Shown here piece by piece: positions 36,118 to 46,869 of a stretch of 64,000 bases of DNA. The position numbers were made by a program, and so were the translations under genes. Under the pieces are notes generated by a model. The model saw only the letters and a program-made list of their open reading frames with translations, was not told the origin of the DNA and did not search any database. Numbering within the stretch: the first letter of the stretch is position 1; every line of letters starts with the position of its first letter. This DNA is from Paracentrotus lividus (lineage: Eukaryota > Echinodermata > Echinoidea > Camarodonta > Echinidae). The stretch covers positions 10,809,590-10,873,589 of the forward strand of contig CALNVZ010003426.1 of NCBI GenBank assembly GCA_940671915.1, in the 5' to 3' direction.

Positions 36118-37095
36118 GTGGGTCACGTGTGTGACGTCACAAAACGGAATGATGTATGAAAGTTCAATTTCATGTTGAAATAACCTGTGCAGTATTTAAT
36201 TGATAAATGTTTTTTTGCTGTAGATTGCATTAGGATCTTTTCAACCAATAAATACAACTGGATAGGATATCTCTGAAATTTCTTTCTTTATCTATTATAT
36301 CGTACGTTGATGTCGGGTCACGGATGTGACATGTAGCAAACTGTCAGAAAATGAAATATGATATATATGCAGTAAATGTACATTTCGAGCAATTACTATA
36401 TCCGTTGTGGTAAAACTTTTGTAACTCAACGCTAAATCGATCACTGGGGTGTTTAGGTAGCTGTCAAGACTGGGGTGGGGCGCGGAGGGAGGGCATTGAT
36501 GCCCCCGCTTTTTGATCACGCGAGCGCGCCGAAAATTTGCACGATTGTGCTGTGCAGATGGTTAGCCTACAAAAATGCATTTGTAACCCTCAAAAATTAT
36601 TATATTATAGATATGATTGCATGAAATCGTCATTTTCTAATTGACACCTAAACCTTTCTAATTTGGGTTACATAATCTATTATAGCCTATGATTCCCACA
36701 ATGTACTTAGAAAATTTTTGGACTATCGAATTCAATTTTTTATGTATTTCATTGTTTATGAATTTTCTTATCTATTTCTTTGTTCTTAGACCTTCTTTTT
36801 TCGCAAAAACATTATGCGACCATTGAAGCAGAGTAATGCTAAAATAAATTAATTTCAGCCAGTGAAGTGACCAATATCTACTTTTACGACCGCCCATCCA
36901 GTTGGGATCACGTGTGTGACTAATTTGTTTTTGCTAATTAATAATCAAATTAAAACCTTTTCATGGAGTTCAATATTTTGTGAGATGGAAGGTACATTAC
37001 AATTTAGCTTTGGAGGAAAAAATAATGAAATCAGGCCATGGTTTTAGGCGGGGAATAAACTTTTTGTTGTTTTCTGGTCACGTGGTGACATTTAG
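36118..37095. repeat. Cluster of four GGTCACGTG-type palindromic motifs
   Basis: GGTCACGTGTGTGACGTCAC at 36121, GGGTCACGGATGTGACAT near 36315, GGATCACGTGTGTGACTAAT at 36905 and TGGTCACGTGGTGACAT at 37077. Each combines a TCACGTG (or near) E-box with an inverse GTGAC. Flanks are AT-rich and not obviously duplicated. Confidence 0.5.
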
Positions 37096-37629
37096 GGCGA
37101 TTAATTTTCCACGCGTTGTTTTAATATAATCATTTAACTATTTATTTGGGCGGTTTGATAAGGAACTAGAGTAAATCATTAATATAATGACAGAATCCAA
37201 CATAAGGAAGTCATCAGACTAAATTCCAGTCAGGCGTTAGAAAAGGAATTTCATGTGCCGTTTTTATATCTAATTATATTATATGCTAATAATTTAATAT
37301 GCAAACTGAACATTTCAGTTCAAGAACTTCAACATTTGTTGATTTGAATATGCAGTTTAAATCAAAACAAGCAAAAAAATTATTTTAGTCCACAAAGGTT
37401 CACTTTTTAAAGAATGGCCCAAATTTGTTTATTATTATATTCAGGGCCCCAGTCTCAAGAGGGCCACTTCTTATTGGTGAATGTGCTATCCTGACAAAAA
37501 AAAAGATAAGAAATAAAAAATAAATATTATTTATGGGGCCAGTGCGGCGCCCTTATTGCAATGATAGGCCTAGAATTAGAAAAAAATAGAAGCGGGCGGC
37601 ATTTGGTACCCAAACCCCCCTTATACCCC

Positions 37630-38333
37630 CTAAATTGCTTTGGGACCAATAGTGTTTCATACTTTTTTTTTCAAGTGTTTTCTATCATTCATTCTGATGT
37701 AATAATAAATAATAAGCTCTTGTTTTAATGCAACTCTTTTTCATGCTAAAGTGTTTATCATTACATAAGCTAGTAAAGTCCGGCCCCTGAATTTTGAAGA
37801 AAATGTCTACTTAAATAACATTATGGTGTTCAATTGTAACATATTTCTTCACTACGATTCGAGTCTTTGTTTATATTCGAACGTAAGTACACTGTAATAG
37901 AAAGATTCTTTCCAATGATTTCAAAATTGTTACTCAGTTGTTTTATATTCGCACCAGGCGTATGAAAATGTACTTGCATCCAGCTTGATTGTATTCAAAA
38001 TTTTCTTTACTACATGCTCAAATACTTTCCCATTATCTGACGATAATTCAAGCTTCCAAATACTAATCACAGAACATACTACCATACATATCTCACTTCT
38101 GCTACCTGTTTGTAAAACCTAAAAGTTGTTCATACGTAAATGTACTCGATTTTTAAATGTCGGAATTCTCCAGAAAGATACAGTTCATAACCGAACTACT
38201 TAATCGCATCAAATTTTTTTCATTCGGTTACAGATATTTCTAAACATAATAGCGCTGGCAGTTTAGTTATATTGCAGAATGAATTTTTTTCACCCAATTT
38301 CAGCTACTATGCCGTTAAATCTTTTTTTGAATA
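37630..38333 (+). repeat. Indel-rich second copy of 28877-29567
   Basis: Same order and strand as the first copy, but with scattered extra or missing bases, for example GATTCGAGTCTTTG versus GATTCGTCTTTG and AAATTTTTTTCATTCGG versus AATTTTTCATTCGG. Most changes are indels, which is more like uncorrected long-read sequence than evolutionary divergence. Confidence 0.8.
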
Positions 38334-41266
38334 GGTTCCTTAAAAAGAAAGGAAAAGGGGACAAAGGAGATAATGGAATTGTCTCTAAAGGGGGGTGTCG
38401 ATCTATAAGAGGGACATTGAAAGTATTATAGGGTGACTCCTCGAATGTAGACTCTATGAGTGAGAGAACGAGAAGAAGAGAGCAGTAAGAGACGAGACGT
38501 GTGAAAGAAAAGTAAGGAAAGAATGGATCAGATAGGTACTTAATAAGAAAAAAAAAAAGAATCTGGTTGGTGAGGGGTGGGTTAAGCCCCAAAATGAATG
38601 TTATCTAGGCGGCACCTATAATTAATCTTTAGACGTGTAGGGACGCTAAATTTTCCTTTACACAGGATACCAGATAATATGATCTTGTAAACTTAGGGGC
38701 GTCTAATATGATCGTATGTTTGCGGGGTTGCCGAATATATGTGTTCTAATATATATGAATATATATATGAACTACCCTTCCCTGTCATTTTTTAATTTAA
38801 ACGCTGAAGCAAGCGCAGAATAAGATGGGTTATGAGGTCGAATATCTGTATAGTAAAAGCAGTGTTTGGGAGGGCGATGATTAAGTCTTGCAGACTTAGG
38901 TAAAATTATATTTAGAGTTAGTATAATATAAGATCTGTAAAAAAAAGGAGAAAATTCAAGCCTCGTTAGTTCTCGTTGAAGTTATTGTTTAATTCTTCAT
39001 GTGTTTACAATGATATACACAAGGTAAAAGTGTAGAAGTAGTTTTAAAAAACTGTGTGTGGGTTTGGATAGAACTCAAATAGTTTTAGATGCAGTTGGAC
39101 CTTTCGTGTCGTAATGAACTGTCTGAGGTGCTAAAAATTTTCAGATTCAGATCCATATAACTTGCTGGCATTAGAGATGGTCTTAATCATGCGTGTCTCT
39201 CTGCCTCTCGCTGATAAATGTGCTCACTCTTGACAATTTGTTGTGCTACTTAGATCTGAGGTATGTGATTCCGACTCACATGTAAAATATTTCGACCCTT
39301 GAAGTTAAATTTAGTGTGGTGGCCTCAATGATGACAGGACATATAGAGGATATAAATAGATACTCTATTTTTATAACATTTTTTTGTACAGATGGGACTG
39401 TCGGCAAAAAACGCGCGTTTTCAGGTGGAGCCACATGTGACTGTCGTGTTGTAGGTGACGGGCGTGCGCCGCGGGCTGAACACACGGCGCCTGGGGGACG
39501 GCGGGGGATGCCTTAATGTCTTTTCCGGTGGACTCGTACCTATCTCGCGCTCGTATTTCTTGGATTGTCTTGGTGTGGTGAGTATGTGCGACCTGTGTGC
39601 GAGGTGCCCCTATCAAACCATGTAGACAACGACAAGCATGATCCAAGAAGTTGTGGCACATAATCGCGTGGTCTCGGAGCATAAAAAATAAGATAAAATT
39701 ACACAAGTCTGGCTGCCAATTCGATGGCATTTGATTTTGCAAAGGTCATCATGCGGAAACTCAATAGCAATCAGTTTAGTACCGTGAGGAGATTATCGTA
39801 TCTTTTCCTTTGGGTACCACAGCACTTTTTTTTGGTGTCTTTCGTCTTTTGCCACACATTCTATGAAAAGAGGGCGACTCTTCTGTTTAGAGTGGGTTAG
39901 ATCTGGTTTTCTGAGTTTAAGGGATAAACATGAAGGGCTTCGGGTAGGTAATATATTGTTTTTGCTCTTGATAAGAGAGAACAATCGCTCATTAAAAGAA
40001 TTTTTTTTTTTTTATCTTCAAAAAATCAATGTTTGTTCTCACTTTAACAAGTAGACTGTGGTGCGTGTGTGTGTGTGTGTGTGGTGTCTCTCTCCTTTCA
40101 TCTCCCTCCCTCTCTCGCTGACTCTGGCTCCAACATCCCGTCTTAACAAATAGTATAGGTTTGATGTCACAATAGTACCCAGGAAGACCCAACAATCATT
40201 ATTTGACCTAAAAATGCAATGCCTCCTGTACAAAGTCATTAGGATTGAGAGCTATTGCAGTACCGTTGGGGAAACTGCAATATCTCTGCCAAATTTTAGC
40301 CTATTTTTGTTAATTTTGCACCAAATTGAAGCTTATACCATCATATCACTTAAACAATATGTTTGATGGTGCAACAGCACTTGGCAGGACTCAACCCCCT
40401 CATGAATTTGAAAAAGTCTATATTTTCGGGGCTACATTTCATATTTTTATATTTTTCAATTTAAAATTGTAAACCATAATGAATTATACCTCATTTGAAA
40501 GATCTGAATATTCTCTATCATAATATAATAATATCATTACTATTTGGCTCATAATAGATGACTTGATGATAAAAAATGAAAATTTAAAAAAAAAAAAAAA
40601 AACTTTTTTATCTTGCACCTGGTATAATTTTTCAATGCAGATTTAGATTCCTTGATGAATTTCCTTTCAGAAAATGTATAGTTTTGATATAGTAGGGTGT
40701 ATACTTTTCGAGATACAGGTCTTTGAAGTGAAAAACGTTCTGTTTGTAGTCAAATTGGCATGTAACGCAAAAGGCGGCGAACTTATAACACACGGCCAAT
40801 TCTATTGTGATTGTAAATGTATGTGTCATTCAGTCGTTCAGTACTTAGTCTGTATTCTGTGTATATTTATATGATGTATCAGTGTAGATGCACTGTGATA
40901 ACTAAGGCTTTAAAATCTTTGTTCTAATTTAATCGTGAGGTACAAGCATGTGTACTTACAGACATTGGGCTATGTTACAGTCAAATTTATAATATTTTGC
41001 TAAAACTTTTGTGCTTTAAAGAAACGGTTCTTCCCGTGTTGAAGTATTCTCTATGTGTTATGCATATTTGCAACTAGTTAAATTGTTTGTATGGTTAGAG
41101 TTGGCAAGTTCTCGAAAGCTAGTTGTGTGTTCCTAGTTTTTTATACTAAAGATAAAATCTCAGGTCTTTTTGACGACAGCCAAAAATCACCTTGTTTATG
41201 TCAGCAGTAAAATATAAATGGCAGTGCATAGAGATACTAGTTTGGTTTGTTTTCATGGTGTAATCA
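38334..41266. other. No gene recognised; possible gap-fill sequence
   Basis: No exon-like frame with splice sites. Contains a (GT)n tract at 40062-40083, a poly-T run near 40002 and a GC-rich patch at 39440-39510. Short frames overlap on both strands. Confidence 0.4.
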
Positions 41267-41355
41267 GGGGCTATATTCATAAATCATTGATAAGTCTACA
41301 TTGACCTTAGTTGCTTACATAGTAGTCTTATTAAGGTTTTTATGAATATGGCCCC
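41267..41355. mobile_element. Small MITE, GGGGCTATATTCATAAA family
   Basis: 89 bp with ends GGGGCTATATTCATAAA and TTTTATGAATATGGCCCC. Inner parts also pair weakly. A fragment of the same end occurs near 60555 (TTTTATGAATATACGCCC). Confidence 0.7.
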
Positions 41356-41577
41356 TGTTTAAATGTGGAAATCTGTCTATACACAGTACTTTGCAATACT
41401 CTTGTTATAAGTCAATATTCTCAGTCATCCAGGTGATGTGCACATGTAAACATTTCATGTACATTTGCATTCTCCGCTATGTTTATTTGAATGTTGTGAA
41501 CGATTACATTAAGGAACACGACTGGAGTTTCAATAATTAGGTTTGAATTATATTCAATAGACCTAAATTATTTTCGT

Positions 41578-41709
41578 TACTGTATAAGTGGTTATTTTGC
41601 GGTGGTTTTATTTTCGCCAGTTTTACGAGTCACTCCTTGCGAACATTTCCACTTCAATCTATGGCTATTTATATGATATCAGTACACAAAAATAATTGCT
41701 TATACAGTA
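41578..41709. mobile_element. MITE, TACTGTATAAG family, copy 2 (degenerate, shorter)
   Basis: Ends TACTGTATAAGTGGTTATTT and CTTATACAGTA match copies at 5327 and 53407. The core has lost most TCGCGA words through C-to-T-like changes, consistent with CpG decay, and is shorter (132 bp). Confidence 0.65.
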
Positions 41710-42542
41710 TTGTTTTGAAGAAGCTTAATCCAGCAAAAGATGGTTTATCAAAATTAGATAAATTTCACTGATTATGGAAAAATATATTTGACACTCTAAA
41801 TTTTAATGAACCATTTATTGCTCAATTACAGCTTCAAAGGGCATTTGATTTTGCATGTAATAATGGATACCATGAAAATTTCTTTATAAGCTGTTGCATG
41901 CTATGTCGGGAAATGTTATTGTGTATCTTGCTTTCCTACTATTGACATGCCATATCTCATTACTATTGACATGCCATATCTCATTACCGTTGGATGTATT
42001 AGATTTATCACTAGACACAAGACTAAAATATATCTGTTTTAAATTTGGATGGAATTCAAAACTAGAGAACATTTTTGTGGAATTCCCATTGTTGGCAAAT
42101 CAACATCTGGAAAGATTTGGGTTGTACTTACATACTATTGTTTACATATTGCTTTACGTGTATGGTCAGAAGTTTATGCTTTATTCAGATTATGTTTCAT
42201 TTCTATTAGTTATACGAAAAGCAGTTATATTTTGTATTCACTGCATACTCATATTGTTTATTACACAAAAAGTATTATGAAATATATATCATTGCTCAAT
42301 ATATAGATTCAAATGATGTGTGCCTGAAGATTTTGTTCATTTGAGTGACAAGTTTTAGTAGGATTAGTCTGTTTACATGTATATAAGTGATGATCAGAAC
42401 CCTTCACTATCAATCATTTGAAGCATTGACAACGTACATGTACATACAGTGTGTACATGTATTAAAAAAAAAAATTAAAAAAAGTTAATGAAATTGTAGA
42501 AGGGGTCATATTCCAACCACTATTTAAAACATATATATATTA

Positions 42543-42694
42543 NNNNNNNNNNNNNNNNNNNNNNNNNNNNNNNNNNNNNNNNNNNNNNNNNNNNNNNNNN
42601 NNNNNNNNNNNNNNNNNNNNNNNNNNNNNNNNNNNNNNNNNNNNNNNNNNNNNNNNNNNNNNNNNNNNNNNNNNNNNNNNNNNNNNNNNNNNNN
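42543..42694. other. Assembly gap, 152 N
   Basis: A run of N. Any frame translated through it is meaningless. The 41710-42542 segment before it shows no gene; a 24-bp tandem duplication of CTATTGACATGCCATATCTC lies at 41939-41986. Confidence 0.98.
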
Positions 42695-42903
42695 TCATCT
42701 ATTGAAATTATTTGTAGCATAATGAGAGGAACCTTCCACCTCTGCAATGACACCTTTCTTGAATGACAGATTCCACATCTCACTGAGTAAATTGGAAATA
42801 AGGTGACATTCACCCGGTCTTTCATCCCCTTACAAAAGTTTGTAAGCTGTGATGCAAGAGAAATTTCTCTGGAAAAGTGAGGAGTTCCTCTTTAATTATA
42901 CGC

Positions 42904-43038
<135 letters not shown>

Positions 43039-43085
43039 TTTTTTTTGTAAGAGGAGATACATGTATACATTGGGTAGACATAAAA

Positions 43086-44903
43086 TGAGAGACAGAGACA
43101 GAGATGAGAGAAAGAGAGAGATGAGAGAAAGAGATAAGAGAGAGAGAGAGAGATAGAGATGAGAGAGAGAGATTAGAGAAAGTGTTGAGACAGAGAGAGA
43201 GAGAGAGAAAGAGATGAGAGAGAGAAAGAGAGAGATGAGAGAAAGAATGAGGTATAAAGAAAAAAGAAAAAAAAAAAAGAAAGAAAAAAGAAAAAAAAAA
43301 AGAGATGAGAGAGAGAGATGAAGAAAGGAGAGAAGAAGAAGATGAGAGAGAGAGAGAGAGAAGAGAGAGTAGAAAGAGATGAGATGAGAGAGATGAGAGA
43401 AAGAGAGAGGAGAAGAGAGAGAAGGAGAAGAGAGAAAAGAGAGAGAGAAAGAGATGAGAGAGAGAAGAGAGATGAGAGAAAGAGAGAGAGAAAAGGTGAG
43501 AGATGAGAGAGGAGAGAGAGAAAGAGAGAAGAGAGAGAGAGAGATTGAGGAGAAAGAGATGAGGAAGAAAGAGAGAGAGAAAGAGAGATAGAGAAAGAGA
43601 TGAGAAGAAGAGAGATAGAGAGAAGAGATGAGAGAAGAGAGATAGAGAGAAAGAGAGATGAGAGAAAGAGATGAGAGAAAGAGATGAGAGAAGATGAGAT
43701 GAGAAGAAAGAGAGATGAGAGAAAGAGATGGAGAAAAAGAAGAGAGAGAGAGATATGAGAGAAAGAGAGATGAAGAGAGATAGAGAGATGATGAGTGAGA
43801 GAAGAGAGAGATGATAGAAAGAGAGTATGAGAGAAAGAGATGAGAGAAAGAGAGATGAGAGAAAGAGAGATGAGAGAAAGAGATGAGAGAAAGAGAGATG
43901 AGAGAAGAGATGAGAGAAAGAGATGAGAGAAAGAGAGAGAGAGAGAGATGAGAGAAAGAGATGAGAGAAGAATGAGAGAAGAGATAGAGATGAGAGGAGA
44001 AAGAGTAGAGAGAAAGAGATGAGAGAAAGAGAGAGAGAAAGGAGAGAATGAGAGAGAGAGAGAGATGAGAGAAAGAGAGAGATGAGAGAAAGAGAGATGA
44101 AGACAGAGAAAGATGAGAGAAAGAGATGAGAGAAAGAGATGAGATGAGAAAGAGAGAGAGAAAGATGAGATGAGAGAGATGAAGAAAAGATGGAGAAAGA
44201 GAGATGAAGAAAGAGATGAGAGAAAGAGAGAGAGATGAGATGAAGAAAGAGAGAGAGATAGAGAGAGAGAAGAGAGATGAGAGAAAGAGATGAGAGAAAA
44301 GAGATGAGAGATAGAGATGAGAGAGAAAGAGAGATGAGAGAAAGAGAGAGAGAAAGAGAGAAGAGAGAGAAAGAGAGAGAGAGAAATGAGAGAAGAGGAG
44401 AAAGAGAGAGGAGAAAGAGATGAGAGAGAAGAGAGAGAAAGAGAGAGAGAAAAGAGATGAGAGAAAGAGATGAGAGAAAGAGAGAGAGAAAGAGGAGAAT
44501 GAAGAAAGAAGATGAGAGAAAGATAGATGAGAGAAGAGAGGATGAGAGAAAGAGAGAGATGAGAGAAAGAAGAGAGATGAGAGAAAGAGAGATGAACAGA
44601 GAGATGAGGAAGAAGAGAGATGAGAGAAAGAGAGAGATGAGAGAAGAGAGAGATGAGAGAAAGAGAGATGAGACAGAGAGATGAGAGAAAGAGATGAGAG
44701 AAAGAGATGAGAGAAAGAGAGAGAGAAAGAGATGAGAGAAGAGATGAGAGAAAGAGATAGAAGAAAGAGAGAGAGAAAGAGAGATGAGAGAAAGAGATGA
44801 GAGAAAGAGAGAGAGATAGAGATGAGAAGATAGAGAGAAGAGAGAAGAGATGAGAGAAAGAGGAATGAGAGAAAAGAGAGGAGAAAGAGATGAGAGAAGA
44901 GAT

Positions 44904-44935
<32 letters not shown>

Positions 44936-45792
44936 AGAGAGATGAGAGAGAGAGAGATAGAGAAAGAGATGAGGAAAAGAGAGAAAGAGAGAGAGAAAGA
45001 GATGAGAGAGAGAGATGAGAGAAAGAAGAGAAGAGAGAAAGAGATGATGAGAGAAAGAGAGGTGAGAAGAGAAGAGAGAGAGAGAGAGAGATGAGAGAAA
45101 GAAGATGAGAGAAAGAGATGAGAAGAAAGAGAGAATGAGAGAAAGAGAGATGAGAGAGACGAGAGAGAAGAGATGAGAGAAAGAGAATGAGAGAAAGAGA
45201 GAGAGATGAGAGAGAAAGAGAGAGAGAAAGACGAGATGAGAAGAGAGAGAGATGAGACGAGAAAGAGAGATGAGAGAAAGAGAAGACAGAGAAGATGAGT
45301 AGAGAAGAGAGAGAGAAAGGAGATGAGAGAAGAGAGAGATGGAAGAGAAAGAGAGAGAGAGAGAAAGAGATGAGAGAGAAAGAGAGAGATGAGAAGAAAG
45401 AGAGAGATGAGACGAAAGAGAGAGATGAGAGAAAGAGAGAGAAATGAGACGGAAGAGAAGAGAAGAGAGATAGTGAGAGAAAGAGAGATGACAGAGAAAG
45501 AGAGAGATGAGACAGAGAAAGAGAGAGATGAGAGAAAAAGATGAGAGAAAGAGAGAGAGATGAGACAGAGAAAGAGAGAGATGAGACAGAGAAAGAGAGA
45601 GATGAGAGAAAAAGATGAGAGAGAGAGATGAGACAGAGAAAGAGAGAGATGAGACAGAGAAAGAGAGAGATGAGAGAAAGAGATGAGAAAGAGATGGGAC
45701 AGAGAAAGAGAGAGAGACGAGACAGAGAAAGAGAGAGATGAGTGAGAAAAAGAGAGAGATGAAACAGTGAAAGAGAGAAAGAGAGAGATTAG
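43086..45792 (+). repeat. GA-rich satellite array, 2.7 kb, GAGATGAGAGAAAGA-type units
   Basis: The plus strand is almost entirely A and G, with spaced ATGAGAGAAAGAGA units (about 15-22 bp) and a higher-order GATGAGACAGAGAAAGAGA unit near the right end (45490-45740). The 984-codon Ser/Leu/Phe-rich minus-strand frame across it is simply the reverse of GA repeats. Many single-base irregularities suggest low-accuracy reads, stronger on the left than on the right. Confidence 0.95.
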
Positions 45793-46406
45793 TTCAGATT
45801 CTAAAACAATCTCCGATAAACATACAAGATAATGATCTTGCTGCAAACCCGAGGGCGCGACCCCCGAATCTCTCGTGTTGGCAGAAAGATGATTATATTA
45901 GGAGATTGCTCTTAAAGGTAGTGTCATCCTTTTTCACAAATTGTGAAAACTAATGCAACTTGGCATAACTTTAGAATATAATCGACCTTTTACTGTCTAT
46001 TCAATCTTACTATCATAGGTTGCCTGGATCAGTAATATGAAACGAAAATCTGACTACCAATCTAGACCAGCTCTCCATCAGTATCGTAGATATTACAGCG
46101 CGTGCAACTCTTTTGCTCAGCACAGACCACACACTGCAATAGCATTATCCTCCACGCTAACTGTCAATGGTCAAGTTGAATTTCGCTCCGGACGGTATTA
46201 TTTTCGAGGTACGAAAATTTAGGAATGAATTTTGATAATCGCAATATAATGACAAACATACACATTTGTGCTTAATCATGTTGTGGGAAGATACAGTCAT
46301 TGATATATTACTATATCCTCTCAAAAACTAGAAATGTAAGATTTTTTGCCAGCAAAAGGATGACACAGTCTTTAAAATAAAATGAAAAATTGAGCATAGA
46401 AAATGG

Positions 46407-46478
46407 GGTACCATCGGGATTCGAACCAGAGACCTCCTGATTACTAGTCAGGCGCTCTACCATCTGAGCTATAGTAAG
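46407..46478 (-). tRNA. tRNA-like sequence, Thr(AGT)-type anticodon, within a repeat; probably not a functional tRNA
   Basis: 72 bases with TAGCTCAGATGGTAGAGC (box A/D arm), anticodon arm CCTGACTAGTAATCAGG placing AGT at the anticodon position, and TGGTTCGAATCCCGA (box B/T arm). The acceptor stem pairs at only five of seven positions and the T stem has one mismatch. Being the arm of a foldback, it is best read as a tRNA-derived SINE head, though pol III boxes look intact. Confidence 0.55.
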
Positions 46479-46694
46479 CTCCAGACGGGGTCGTCCCTAA
46501 TACCCGTCAATGCTCGAGTGGTCAGAAGCTATTGAAACCTGGCATAAACCCGAAGGATAGAAATCACTTCACTGTGATCCCTCGCATTTACTCCAAGTTG
46601 ATTTCTATCCTTCGGGTATATGCCAGGTTTCAATAGCTTCTGACCACTCGAGCATTGACGAGTTAACGGGTATTAGGGACGACCCCATCCGGGG

Positions 46695-46766
46695 CTTACT
46701 ATAGCTCAGATAGTAGAGCACCTGACTAGTAACCAGGAGGTCTCTGGTTCGAATCCTGATGGTACC
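46695..46766 (+). tRNA. tRNA-like sequence, inverse partner of 46407-46478
   Basis: Same structure: TAGCTCAGATAGTAGAGC, CCTGACTAGTAACCAGG with AGT in the anticodon position, GGTTCGAATCC box B. It differs from its partner at a handful of positions (GGTAGAGCGCC versus AGTAGAGCACC), including the second G of the D-loop GG, which argues against tRNA function. Confidence 0.5.
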
Positions 46767-46869
46767 CCATTTTCTTTGCTCATTTTTTCATATTATATAT
46801 TTCTGGTCAGTTTCCTTCATTATTCAAAATAAAATAAAATAAAATGGTTTAGAATCTGAACAAGAGAGA

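Larger units (their letters stand above)
46380..46792. mobile_element. Foldback with a tRNA-like sequence at each outer end
   Basis: The left arm 46380-46566 and right arm 46599-46792 are inverse copies with few mismatches around a 32-bp loop. From outside inward each arm holds an AAATGGGGTACC junction, a tRNA-like segment, GGGTATTAGGGACGACCCC-like sequence, CTCGAGTGGTCAGAAGCT and ACCCGAAGGATAGAAATCA. Two head-to-head copies of a tRNA-derived SINE, or a foldback that captured one, would both give this. Confidence 0.75.
45793..46865. mobile_element. ~1.07-kb insertion in the GA array, bounded by GTTCAGATTCTAAA inverted ends
   Basis: The left boundary reads GTTCAGATTCTAAAAC directly after GAGAGAGATTA. 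The right boundary reads GGTTTAGAATCTGAAC directly before AAGAGAGAGAGAGATGAGAG. Thus a 14-bp inverted match brackets non-GA DNA with GA repeat on both sides. It contains the tRNA-like foldback at 46380-46792. No protein frame was recognised. Confidence 0.55.

Noticed and set aside
46407-46766. A pair of functional tRNA-Thr genes
   Set aside because: Both lie in the arms of a foldback, the acceptor stem pairs at five of seven positions, and one copy lost a D-loop G. A SINE-derived origin is more likely.
43086-46792. CRISPR-like or other prokaryotic repeat-spacer array
   Set aside because: Repeats are simple GA microsatellite units without unique spacers, in a eukaryotic genome with introns.
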